From Drancourtella massiliensis (GTDB taxonomy: Bacteria > Bacillota > Clostridia > Lachnospirales > Lachnospiraceae): a stretch of 37,988 bases of DNA. This document shows, in pieces, positions 15,694 to 24,230 of this stretch. The notes beneath the pieces were generated by a model, which saw only the letters and a list, made by a program, of their open reading frames with translations, made no database searches and was not told the DNA's origin. The stretch is from positions 1 through 37,988 of the forward strand of contig NZ_JACJKH010000029.1 in assembly GCF_016900655.1 (NCBI RefSeq), given 5' to 3'. Numbering within the stretch: position 1 is the first letter of the stretch; each line of letters opens with the position of its first letter. The position numbers were made by a program, and so were the translations under genes.

Positions 15694-17088
15694 TCAATTC
15701 CATAAATTCGTTAGTCTTATGACTTCCACTGTTTCTTCTATTCCCTCCAAGTCAACTGGAGATTTTGAAACAAACACATATTTATAGCAATTCATTCCTG
15801 TTGCCTTTACCTGTTCGATTTCTTCTCGAACAATTGCCGTCGGAATCGTTTCTTTTCGGAATTTAACTTCATAAAAAACATATCCATTTTCATCCTCTGT
15901 TACAACATCAAATTCTCCGTTTCTTTTCTCTGACGGGATGTCATAGTAGTACTTTCCAATTTTCTCAATCACCGGAGAAATCTCTCCTGCCCTGTTCTTT
16001 CGGATCAAGTACTGCTTACAGATTTCTTCGAAATAATGCGGAACATAGAAGGATTCAAAATCCTCGCGAATATATTTCTCATAAAAAATCGACGGATCCA
16101 TGATCTTTCTTTGCGAAGCATACCGGAAAATATACCGGTAATAAAACGCTGAAAGTGGATCACTGATATGGTAGCTTGCTTTTCTTTTATTTCCCTCATC
16201 ATTAATCGGCGTTCTTTTCTCGACCACCTCCATCTTAGAGAGTTTATCAAGTACGTCCACTAATGTAGGACCACTGGATACATGAGATTGATCGAGAATA
16301 TCTTTATACTTGGTATATCCCCTGGACAAAGCTTCAAATACCTCGTTTGCGTTTGTAATTTTGGAGATTTCTGCGTTTAAGTACATGGAAACCTCATTTT
16401 CCAAACGCGCCTCTGGAGCCACCAAAAGTTCCAGCAGGTTCTCTTCAACAGAAATGGAATCATCCACTAAACGATTGTAATATGGGATACCTCCAAATAC
16501 AGAATAAATCTTTATTCGGTCCTCCTCGGAAAATGCCGGATAAAACTCTGTAGACTCATAATAATCCATAGGCTTTAGGTTGATCGTAAGATCAATACGG
16601 CCATACAAAGGATTAGAAGGTTCCATCAGATTTCTCATGATTTCTACAAATGATCCCAAAATAATAAATGTGAGTTTTGCAGAGTCTCTGTATTTATCAA
16701 TCATCGCCTGCAGAATGCTGTCCATTCCCTTGATGTTTTCTCTCAGATAAGGATATTCATCCAGGACAAAAATCATATTCTCTTCGCATGATCTTTGAAA
16801 GATGTACTCAAGAACCTCCTCTATGGATTGATATCCAAGTTTTGGAAGATGTAACTCTTCCGATAAAATATTGCAGATTCCCTGTGCATTGCTTTCTTCT
16901 GCCACCTGCTTGCACTCATAATAAATGCTTTGGCACGTTGTACTTTTGAGAAGCTGCTTCACCAGCTCACTTTTTCCTACCCGTCTTCGACCATAGATCA
17001 AGACGGTTTGCATCGCTTCCTCTTTATTAGTGTTGGCAATTGCTCGATTAAGCTTTCTCAGCTGTTCCTTTCTCCCAATGAATTTCAT
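15694..17088 (-). CDS. Archaeal-type ATPase with DUF234/PD-(D/E)XK-like C-terminus
   Basis: The 464-residue protein begins with a STAND/AAA-like ATPase. The Walker A is YGRRRVGKSELV (Lys39) and the Walker B is MIFVLDEYPYL (Asp110, Glu111). A winged helix follows around residues 260-310, then a C-terminal DUF234-type domain. In the last, Asp394 (GEFDVV) and Glu407/Lys409 (FYEVKF) form a PD-(D/E)XK-like nuclease signature. Such proteins are common in Clostridia and archaea and are suspected to act in defence or as selfish addiction-like genes; their activity is not established. It has its own promoter flanked by large direct repeats. Confidence 0.85.
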   Translation of the reverse strand: MKFIGRKEQLRKLNRAIANTNKEEAMQTVLIYGRRRVGKSELVKQLLKSTTCQSIYYECKQVAEESNAQGICNILSEELHLPKLGYQSIEEVLEYIFQRSCEENMIFVLDEYPYLRENIKGMDSILQAMIDKYRDSAKLTFIILGSFVEIMRNLMEPSNPLYGRIDLTINLKPMDYYESTEFYPAFSEEDRIKIYSVFGGIPYYNRLVDDSISVEENLLELLVAPEARLENEVSMYLNAEISKITNANEVFEALSRGYTKYKDILDQSHVSSGPTLVDVLDKLSKMEVVEKRTPINDEGNKRKASYHISDPLSAFYYRYIFRYASQRKIMDPSIFYEKYIREDFESFYVPHYFEEICKQYLIRKNRAGEISPVIEKIGKYYYDIPSEKRNGEFDVVTEDENGYVFYEVKFRKETIPTAIVREEIEQVKATGMNCYKYVFVSKSPVDLEGIEETVEVIRLTNLWN

Positions 17089-17089
17089 T

Positions 17090-17193
17090 TTATTCGGTCA
17101 CCTCCGACTCGGTTTCGTTCGAATATATTATAACATGTTTTTGTGTTTTTTCAATTCTTATTCGGTTTGTTCCGACTCGATTTTATTCGAATA
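17090..17193 (-). promoter_or_regulatory. ATPase promoter between two 36-bp imperfect direct repeats
   Basis: TTGAAA (17149-17154), a 16-base spacer and an extended -10, TGTTATAAT (hexamer 17127-17132), form the promoter. Imperfect repeats lie on both sides, 17090-17125 and 17158-17193, offset by 68 bases. Both begin TTATTCGGT, contain TCCGACTCG and end TTCGAATA. Each also has TATTCG and CGAATA as inverted ends. The first copy covers the ATPase ribosome binding site. This looks like an operator pair, possibly for the ATPase's own winged helix. Confidence 0.7.
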
Positions 17194-17297
17194 ACTATTT
17201 TCGGATATAACGAACCATACACAACTATGAGCTATCTTTCAGATATGCGAAGGCACATGCCTAATATCTGGATACTTCTCTAATTTTCTCCTGCTTT

Positions 17298-18872
17298 CTA
17301 TAGTTGATTAAGTGCCTTTTGAAGCATTTCACTATATTCATTACGTGTTTCAATTGGACTCTCGATCAGGATTTTCCCACCGGCTCCAAACACCCAGCGA
17401 TAAAATGTAGGACCTGCACAGACCTTAACCGTCGTTCTGAACGTATCAGCGTCCAAGCTTGTGGTCTTAATCTTCATTCCAAATTTGTCAATCACAGATT
17501 TCATAACACAATTTTCGCAACGCAATGTCACATCAATTGGTTCATCCGTAGAAAACATACGAAAAACCTCTGTTGTATATTTCGATACATCATATCCGTC
17601 CGGTTTTTCTATCGCTTTCTCTGCAAGTAACTCTGGCTGTTGGCTGATACGATCCACCCGGAATGTACGAACTGCACTTCGCTCATCACAGAATCCGGTC
17701 AGATAATAATAATCGCCGTCCCAGATCAGATCAAACGGACTGACTGTATATGGTTTCCCATCATTTCTGAGAACTTTTCTCTTCTTTCCATTGAGTTCAA
17801 AATAATAAAAAGAAATCTTTACTCCGGCATTGATTGCCTCATTGATCGCATCAACAATGTAATATCCCTTTTCATTCTCAGACTTTACCCGTCCGGTGAT
17901 ATGTACCGATCTCTTTAGCTTATCTGCATTGGTCTCACTGGTCAGAGAAACCAGTTTCTCGATTAAAATTTTACTTTTCTTTTCTGTAATAAACTTAGAG
18001 GACTGCACTGCATCTATCAGGATCTTCAGCTCCGGTAAAGAAAATTTTCGATCTGCAAGATGATATTCCCAGGCACGTTTACGTTCACCGACAATATCAA
18101 CTCCTGCTGCTCTCAGAAGATCTATATCTTTTGGTACGGTGGTTCGGTGCACAAGAATGTGGTGCTGTTCCATCATCCGATCCGTGATCTGTTTTGTAGA
18201 TAATGGATGTTCCTCATCGGATTGTGTCAAAAGCATCTGATAAAGATAAAAAATATGAAGTCGTGTATCCGTTTCATTTGCCATTATTTCCACAATCGTT
18301 TCTTTATTTTTTGCCTGATCTGCCAAAATCACATCCGCTATGACCTGTGCTGCAATCTGAGATCCCAGCTCATTTGGATGACAGCCGTCTTCTGCAAAAA
18401 TATCCTGCTGGTCTGCAATTTCATAAAAGCGCTTTCCAACATCCGCAATCATTGCATCATTCTGCTCTGCAGCTTCATGATATGCCTCATACATCTCCCG
18501 ATACATCTCATCATAATCCATACCAAAAGACTGCAGCTGCTTTCCGCCGCGCTTATAAGCCCAGGTCGCATACAAAACAGGGGTGGCTCCGTTTTCCCAG
18601 ATTTTCTCACACAGCAGATGGACATTCTTCAGAAAACTCTCTTTTGCCGTGATCGGTCCGTTACTCATCTCCTGAAGAATCACATAATCCCACTTTTCAT
18701 TTTCAAGGGCAGCCTGTGTCAACCCGCCCATCTTTGTCTTTGGATTTAACTGCTCTGCAAGACGCGCTCCGCCGCGAGTATGCTGAACCACCTCAGCACC
18801 AGTCAATTCCGCTAGGGTGGATGGCATATTATTCACAAATGTAAAACTGTTGCCAAGCATTAATATTCGCAT
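17298..18872 (-). CDS. SGNH-hydrolase / WYL-domain regulator fusion
   Basis: The N-terminal 190 residues form an SGNH hydrolase: MLGNSFTF with Ser9, RGG at 33-35, VILQEMSNGP at 64-73, and DGCHP with Asp162 and His165. Residues from about 200 are a transcription regulator: a winged helix (RLHIFYLYQMLL, then HRTTVPKDIDLLRAAG), a WYL domain (around SPFDLIWDGDYYYLTGF and FRVDRI), and a C-terminal WCX-like extension. WYL proteins such as BrxR control BREX loci, so this is a BrxR-like candidate with an added enzyme domain. The ATG at 18872 is chosen for GAGGA upstream. It follows the methyltransferase gene by 30 bases in the same unit. Confidence 0.85.
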   Translation of the reverse strand: MRILMLGNSFTFVNNMPSTLAELTGAEVVQHTRGGARLAEQLNPKTKMGGLTQAALENEKWDYVILQEMSNGPITAKESFLKNVHLLCEKIWENGATPVLYATWAYKRGGKQLQSFGMDYDEMYREMYEAYHEAAEQNDAMIADVGKRFYEIADQQDIFAEDGCHPNELGSQIAAQVIADVILADQAKNKETIVEIMANETDTRLHIFYLYQMLLTQSDEEHPLSTKQITDRMMEQHHILVHRTTVPKDIDLLRAAGVDIVGERKRAWEYHLADRKFSLPELKILIDAVQSSKFITEKKSKILIEKLVSLTSETNADKLKRSVHITGRVKSENEKGYYIVDAINEAINAGVKISFYYFELNGKKRKVLRNDGKPYTVSPFDLIWDGDYYYLTGFCDERSAVRTFRVDRISQQPELLAEKAIEKPDGYDVSKYTTEVFRMFSTDEPIDVTLRCENCVMKSVIDKFGMKIKTTSLDADTFRTTVKVCAGPTFYRWVFGAGGKILIESPIETRNEYSEMLQKALNQL

Positions 18873-18902
18873 ACACTTCCTCATTATCTAAAAACTTTTT
18901 GA

Positions 18903-20315
18903 CTAAAATTTGTACTCTTCAATATCTTTCACACTCAAGCGATACGATGTTGTGGTGGTCGGAGTTCCTTTGCTTTTTACGTAGGACAAAAATTCTTTTG
19001 TTTGAAGAATCTCCTTCGCTTTTTCTAAAGTCATTCCCGAATTGGGTTTAACTCTTATATACGCTCCAGCATATGGAATAGAACGAGAATCAGCATCATA
19101 TAAATTTATGCTATTTGTGATTACCAAAGAAAATACTAACTTATCCTCAAATACGTGCTGTATCCCTTGTGTCCTTCCATATTCAAACCATTTTACACCT
19201 GGATTAACTTTTCTATTCAAGAGTTCCTCTGAAAATTGCTGAAGATATTTGAAGCATTCTGGGTATAATTTTCTAAATTCAATCTCATCATAATGATCTA
19301 GCTTTGATCCTGAAATCGAATACGGAAAAATTATTCCTTTCCTTTTAGGATGTGCGCCCTTGTTCGATTTACAAGTCTTAGCACTTATGGCACTATAGAC
19401 AATATTTTTTTCAATTTTATATTGTTTAACGTAATAAAAATCTTCATCAAACTTATCGATGTCGAATATAAAAGCTTTATTTAATAATGTTGCTATACTA
19501 TTCGAAACTTTAAAATAATCACCAAATTTTCTTTCTCCTTCATTTGTGTTTTCCCAAATCCATTCCCCTTGTAATGTATCTTTTTTCATTTTTGTAGTTT
19601 TATTAAAAAATACATTCTCATATTCAAAACCATCAGAACCTTGCGAATCACAAATAATAGATATCGATGATGTTACTATTGAAGGGAACACTTCGATCCC
19701 CTTATAATCAGTCAATTTCGTAAGTTTCGATTTGATCAGATTTCTTGTAGATTCTGCAAACTTATTACGAAGAATACTATATGGAATAATGTAAGCAAGT
19801 TTTCCCGCTGGTGACAGATCTCTAATTCCGGCCTCTATAAAAGCATAACAATAGTCAAACCTGCCCTTTTTACAGGATGAAAAGTTAAGTCTTAAAAACG
19901 CTCTTTGTTCTTCGGTTAAATCATGATACGTAATATAAGGTGGATTTCCTACTATGTAATCATATTCCTGAGCTTTACATTTTAAATAATCACATTGAGT
20001 GACATTCCAATTTACATTAAATAACCCAAACTCTTCTACTACCGAATTAAGAGATTGTATGCATCTGATAACACACTCAGGATCTGTATCATACGCCACA
20101 AAATGATTTTCCAATCCTTTTTTTATTTCTTCGTCTGAATATCCTTCAGATAAAGCACTTTTAATGTAACGACGAACTGCTCCTCTTAAGATATTGCCTT
20201 CTCCACATGAGTTTTCTAGGAAGGACTTATCATATATATGTTTTATATAACCCACATCATCTAATAACTTGTCAACATATTGTTCTGGTGTGGATATTTG
20301 ACAATTACTTGCCAT
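18903..20315 (-). CDS. N6-adenine DNA methyltransferase (TaqI-like)
   Basis: The 470-residue protein has a SAM-binding motif I variant, LENSCGEGN (residues 33-41), and the catalytic NPPY at 124-127 in YIVGNPPYITYHD, typical of gamma-type adenine methyltransferases. The C-terminal half, ending TTTTSYRLSVKDIEEYKF, resembles the target-recognition domain of TaqI-like enzymes. It is distinct from PglX and overlaps the HEPN gene by 11 bases, with AAGGGGG before its ATG. It is very AT-rich: one sampled 60-base line, 19,381-19,440, has 13 G/C. It probably marks host DNA for the DUF262/HEPN partners. It could also be an orphan. Confidence 0.88.
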   Translation of the reverse strand: MASNCQISTPEQYVDKLLDDVGYIKHIYDKSFLENSCGEGNILRGAVRRYIKSALSEGYSDEEIKKGLENHFVAYDTDPECVIRCIQSLNSVVEEFGLFNVNWNVTQCDYLKCKAQEYDYIVGNPPYITYHDLTEEQRAFLRLNFSSCKKGRFDYCYAFIEAGIRDLSPAGKLAYIIPYSILRNKFAESTRNLIKSKLTKLTDYKGIEVFPSIVTSSISIICDSQGSDGFEYENVFFNKTTKMKKDTLQGEWIWENTNEGERKFGDYFKVSNSIATLLNKAFIFDIDKFDEDFYYVKQYKIEKNIVYSAISAKTCKSNKGAHPKRKGIIFPYSISGSKLDHYDEIEFRKLYPECFKYLQQFSEELLNRKVNPGVKWFEYGRTQGIQHVFEDKLVFSLVITNSINLYDADSRSIPYAGAYIRVKPNSGMTLEKAKEILQTKEFLSYVKSKGTPTTTTSYRLSVKDIEEYKF

Positions 20316-20979
20316 TTTCAGTCCCCCTTAAATAACTTTTTTCTTCTGCTGCACTCACTATCACATCTTTATATGAGTCGATCAATTCCATAATAATATT
20401 AAATGTAAATAGAAAATCATCTTTTTCAAGCTCTGAGCGTTCTCCATGAACAACACTATGTCTATTAGCAAGCAAGGAATTATCTATGTATTGTGCTTTT
20501 GTATCAAAAATGTCCGTTTCCACACCAATTGACATTAATATTTCTTCAAGTTCTGTTGAACTCGGATTTGAATGAGTTGAGATAAATGGCTTGTCAAGAT
20601 TATATTTGTCATTAAATTTTCTAGTTGATAGTGTTTCATATTTCGTCAACAGATTTTTATGCACACTGTGTTTTTCTGAAGCAGCACAAGCCTTAAACTC
20701 CTGTTCCATCTTCAATGCAGAAAAATTTTCTTTTAGTTCACTATAAAGATGCTTCTGACTAGCGACATATCCAACGTAACAATTAGAAGCCTTTTTTATA
20801 AATCCTTCAAAATGAGCACATAGTAAAGCAATTCCTGATCTTAAAAGAATTGGTTCATTTACCTCATCATGTTCAACCAATATTTTCAGAGAAATCATCT
20901 CTTTTTTGCGCCAAGCTATGTCTTGAGTCAGAAGCTCTTCCAATTTTTCGATTGTCTTTACATTGATATTATTGGCCAC
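20305..20979 (-). CDS. HEPN-domain protein (MAE_28990/MAE_18760-like)
   Basis: This all-helical protein of 224 residues has the HEPN RxxxxH motif at Arg173-His178 (LLANRHSVVHGERSEL), the catalytic pair of HEPN RNases in toxins and defence proteins. The front part, LRSGIALLCAHFEGFIKKAS, matches the helical core of the MAE_28990/MAE_18760-type families. It begins at a GTG and overlaps both neighbours by 11 bases, so the three products are made together. A role as an RNA-cutting effector controlled by the DUF262 and methyltransferase partners is inference. A purely structural HEPN role is possible. Confidence 0.75.
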   Translation of the reverse strand: MANNINVKTIEKLEELLTQDIAWRKKEMISLKILVEHDEVNEPILLRSGIALLCAHFEGFIKKASNCYVGYVASQKHLYSELKENFSALKMEQEFKACAASEKHSVHKNLLTKYETLSTRKFNDKYNLDKPFISTHSNPSSTELEEILMSIGVETDIFDTKAQYIDNSLLANRHSVVHGERSELEKDDFLFTFNIIMELIDSYKDVIVSAAEEKSYLRGTENGK

Positions 20980-22105
20980 TTAAAAAACTCTCCTTGCTGT
21001 ATGCAACCAATTTTTTAATTCTTCCAACTGGTCTTACACCTCTTTTTGTTGCCGCTGCATATTGAACGCTACCGTACAAATTCTGAATACGATCCTTAAG
21101 TAATTCTCTATTTTCACAGTAAAACTCAATATTTTCTGTTAATCCTGGAATTATTGCTTCATATGCCCCCACTAAAACAGCACCGCAACTTTTTCCTTTT
21201 TCTGTGTCGTATCTCTTAAAAGCATTCTCATCCATTACATCATGAAGCAGTTCAAATGTTCGGTTAAACAGCTCTGTTTCTTTTTTAAAATCAATGGAGT
21301 CATTGTCAATCAAACGCAATATTTCATCCGTCAGAAAATCATTATAATTTTCCGAATCACTAACCTGAAATTGAGAGTATCTCAAAACAAAATATTTAGT
21401 AACAAGTTCCATATATCCTTGTTCATCTGCATCTTTCTCAGAAATTGGAACTGCACTTTGGAAGTTGGGATTATGACTCATATCTCGAAGAGATTTGTAT
21501 TTTTCCTCATTTTTCATCACTAAAATACAATTACGAATCTCCTGTGCACTCAAGTGACTGCCACCAGTATTTAATCTCTGAAACATTTCATATTGTGCAA
21601 ATTCATCACTGCTTTTATCAATAATGATAATAAGTATTTTGGATCTTTTGATATATCGACGTTGAGCATCCGTCAAAGATTTCGTTTCATCATCATCATC
21701 CCAATACTTACCTTCCAATGAAGGAAGAAATTTAGTGCGTGTCAAGGGCTCACGCTGGAAATACTCAGATATATCCTCACCATCATCATCAGTTTCATGT
21801 GTTTGCTTCAATATTCCCATAAATTTAAAAATCGTAGAAAGACGCTGTTGCCCATCTATAAGATTCCATTTTCCACGCTCATTTTGGTATACATAGATAG
21901 GGGGAATCGGTATATTTAATAAAATTGACTCAATTAAAGCGGACTGTTGAGAAATGTCCCATCTAAATGTTCTCTGATAAATTGGATCTATTCTCAAATC
22001 TCCTTCCTGATAAATATTGGCCAATTCTCCAATTGACATCGGATAATTATCAGTTTTTATTGATTTTGCCATTTTATCTATTTCTATTTGTAATGTATTT
22101 TCCAT
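20969..22105 (-). CDS. DUF262 (GmrS/ParB-like) protein lacking the DUF1524 nuclease
   Basis: The protein carries the DUF262 hallmark IDGQQRLSTIFKF (DGQQR at about residues 84-88 from this start), after DPIYQRTFRWD and IPIPPIYVY. DUF262 is a ParB/sulfiredoxin-fold NTP-binding domain found in GmrSD/BrxU type IV restriction enzymes and in SspE, usually followed by a DUF1524 His-Me nuclease. Here the 378 residues end in a helical region (YAAATKRGVRPVGRIKKL) with no HNH motif. Nuclease action would need a partner, and a HEPN gene overlaps its end. The ATG at 22105 has GAGGT 8 bases upstream; an earlier ATG at 22120 lacks one. Confidence 0.85.
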   Translation of the reverse strand: MENTLQIEIDKMAKSIKTDNYPMSIGELANIYQEGDLRIDPIYQRTFRWDISQQSALIESILLNIPIPPIYVYQNERGKWNLIDGQQRLSTIFKFMGILKQTHETDDDGEDISEYFQREPLTRTKFLPSLEGKYWDDDDETKSLTDAQRRYIKRSKILIIIIDKSSDEFAQYEMFQRLNTGGSHLSAQEIRNCILVMKNEEKYKSLRDMSHNPNFQSAVPISEKDADEQGYMELVTKYFVLRYSQFQVSDSENYNDFLTDEILRLIDNDSIDFKKETELFNRTFELLHDVMDENAFKRYDTEKGKSCGAVLVGAYEAIIPGLTENIEFYCENRELLKDRIQNLYGSVQYAAATKRGVRPVGRIKKLVAYSKESFLSGQ

Positions 22106-22130
22106 CCTTTTATACCTCATAAGTTTATTC

Positions 22131-24227
22131 TTACTCTACCCCAAGTGCCTTAAATACCGCATCTTCAGCACTGTTATAGAAGATAATCTGGAAACTTCCC
22201 ATTAGTTCCGGAGGCACTGCTCCAAGATCCGCTGCAGATGTGCTCGGAAGAAGAACTTTCTTTGCTCCGCTATCCAAGCATACCTGCAGTGTATTCGCCA
22301 ATTCATCCACCTTGATCATGGATCCACTAATACTGATTTCTCCTAATACAGCAAGTGTTCCGACTGTCGGCTTTCCTAATGCAATTGAGCAAAGAGCAAT
22401 CAGTGTTGGAAGTGCTAACTTATCAGTCATACCAATCCCCTGCAGATCTTGGTATCCAATAATGTAATCCTTGGAAGTAACACTGATAGATCCACTAATA
22501 CGGTTACTATTTGCTTTTAAAAAGTTGAATGCTGTATTCGTAGCTTCCTTTGCATCACGATCACTTCCAAGACCAGTACGATCAAACTTTCCATTTCCTG
22601 GCAACATCTGAGACTCTAAGCGGAACACACCGATCATTCCTGTCTTTCCTCTTGCAACAGAGTATATCTGACCAGGACTGCAGACTCCTTCCGGTATCAG
22701 TTTTCCGCCACCCTGTTCCGGCACGGATACAAACTTCTCTTCGAAGGTTTCATTATCGATATAGCTGAAATTCACGTCATAGAACTCCATGCCTCCCAGC
22801 TTCTTTAATTGCTCTTTTACACGACGGCGCATTTCAAGTGCCACTCGAAGGATTTCTTCGATATCATCTTTCGTAAATTCTCCATTTGGATACAGCAGCT
22901 TTACATAGCCGTCTACCATTCTACGGACAGCAATCGTATCACGTTGATTGAGATTTCTTCCTAATCGGAAGTACCGGTCCAACGCATCTCCATAACTTGC
23001 TTTTCGGAGTTCTCTCACAAACTCAGCCAGATAATCTGTGATAAAACCATAATCATTCGTAAAATGATCCGGTCTGAACTTTGGAATCTCCCATCCTGGG
23101 TTATAGCAATGCATACGATCTAAGAATGCAGTATCAGTTCCCATCTCTACTGGGAAAGGATCAAACAGACTGGAGGTCTTAAGAAGTACATCCACACTCT
23201 GATTGATATTTCCAATAAAAACCATAGATGCATTGGCAGCTATCTCTTCTTTTCCTCGAGCAAAGGATCCGGATGCCATGTAGTCTTTCATGATCTGCAC
23301 GCCATCCTTATCCTTGAAGTTAATACCAGCCACCTCATCAAATGCAACACAGTCCCACATTCCAACAAGTCCAACCGTCTTTCTTCCCATGTTATAGAAC
23401 AGGTTTGCAACGGTTGTCTGACCACCAGAAACAAGGATACTGTTTGGAGAAATCTCTTTGTAGATATGAGACTTACCGGTACTACGAGGCCCAAGCTCAC
23501 AGAAATTGAAATTATTCTCTACAAGTGGCAACATTCTGGTCAGAAGAAGCCATTTTTCACGATATGTAAATTCATCCGGTTCTATACCCGTAGAACGCAA
23601 TAAAATATCCAGCCATTCGTCCTTCGTGAATGCCTTTCTTCCATCTTTCAGATCATCCAGATCCACATGAGGCATCTGAATTGGTGTCAGCTTATGAATA
23701 GAAATCAAAGGAGCATTCTTTTTATTCTTCTTATTACCTTCAAGAATAATTTCAGAAGCGTAATCGTTGTTATTGTATTCAAGCTGAATGATGCACCAGA
23801 TACCACCACAAAGCAGACGATCGTACTTCGTTGGATACTCATCGCTAATTGGTACTCCACCAAGTCCCAGGTTTGAAAACTCTGCTTCATACTCATCGTA
23901 TTTGAGATTCAGATGCACAGTCACACGGTCAATAATGGTCATTGATCCCGTCTGGCGCAACTTAGAAAGCACCTTTTCAGATTCATCCGGGCGAACATAG
24001 TTTTCGGACAAAATTCTCTTCACTGTATCTACACCAGACTGAATAATATCCTCGTCATCCGAGCTGCAGTACTGTCCGAGCAAAAATTCCAGTACATACA
24101 CCGGTACATTGGCTCCCTCTTTTATTTTCTTAGTAAGATCCTTACGAACAATTTTGCCATCAAAATTCTGGCGCAATTTACGCTGGATCTGTTCTCTTGT
24201 ATTATCTTTTTCTTCTAACATGTCCAT
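22131..24227 (-). CDS. brxL: BREX type 1 protein BrxL (Lon-like AAA+)
   Basis: BrxL is an AAA+ DNA-binding ring protein needed for phage exclusion in type 1 BREX. The 698 residues show Walker A LGPRSTGKSHIY (Lys252), Walker B-like CVAFDEVAGINF around residue 300, and a C-terminal Lon-protease-like domain with GTLAVLGEISISGSMIKVDE and SGAKKVLLPSTSA. The Lon GPSAG serine block is replaced by GIGMTDKLALPT, and the expected lysine region is VDELANTL, so proteolysis is doubtful by eye. It follows pglZ by three bases with the ribosome binding site in the end of pglZ. Confidence 0.96.
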   Translation of the reverse strand: MDMLEEKDNTREQIQRKLRQNFDGKIVRKDLTKKIKEGANVPVYVLEFLLGQYCSSDDEDIIQSGVDTVKRILSENYVRPDESEKVLSKLRQTGSMTIIDRVTVHLNLKYDEYEAEFSNLGLGGVPISDEYPTKYDRLLCGGIWCIIQLEYNNNDYASEIILEGNKKNKKNAPLISIHKLTPIQMPHVDLDDLKDGRKAFTKDEWLDILLRSTGIEPDEFTYREKWLLLTRMLPLVENNFNFCELGPRSTGKSHIYKEISPNSILVSGGQTTVANLFYNMGRKTVGLVGMWDCVAFDEVAGINFKDKDGVQIMKDYMASGSFARGKEEIAANASMVFIGNINQSVDVLLKTSSLFDPFPVEMGTDTAFLDRMHCYNPGWEIPKFRPDHFTNDYGFITDYLAEFVRELRKASYGDALDRYFRLGRNLNQRDTIAVRRMVDGYVKLLYPNGEFTKDDIEEILRVALEMRRRVKEQLKKLGGMEFYDVNFSYIDNETFEEKFVSVPEQGGGKLIPEGVCSPGQIYSVARGKTGMIGVFRLESQMLPGNGKFDRTGLGSDRDAKEATNTAFNFLKANSNRISGSISVTSKDYIIGYQDLQGIGMTDKLALPTLIALCSIALGKPTVGTLAVLGEISISGSMIKVDELANTLQVCLDSGAKKVLLPSTSAADLGAVPPELMGSFQIIFYNSAEDAVFKALGVE

Positions 24228-24230
24228 CTG

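Noticed and set aside
17241-17269. Inverted repeat AGATAT / ATATCT with inner GGCA/TGCC after the SGNH-WYL gene
   Set aside because: The internal loops are uneven and no T tract follows on the minus strand, so a terminator cannot be claimed.
18207-18749. 180-codon plus-strand frame within the SGNH-WYL gene
   Set aside because: Shadow of the fusion gene, which shows conserved SGNH residues on the opposite strand.
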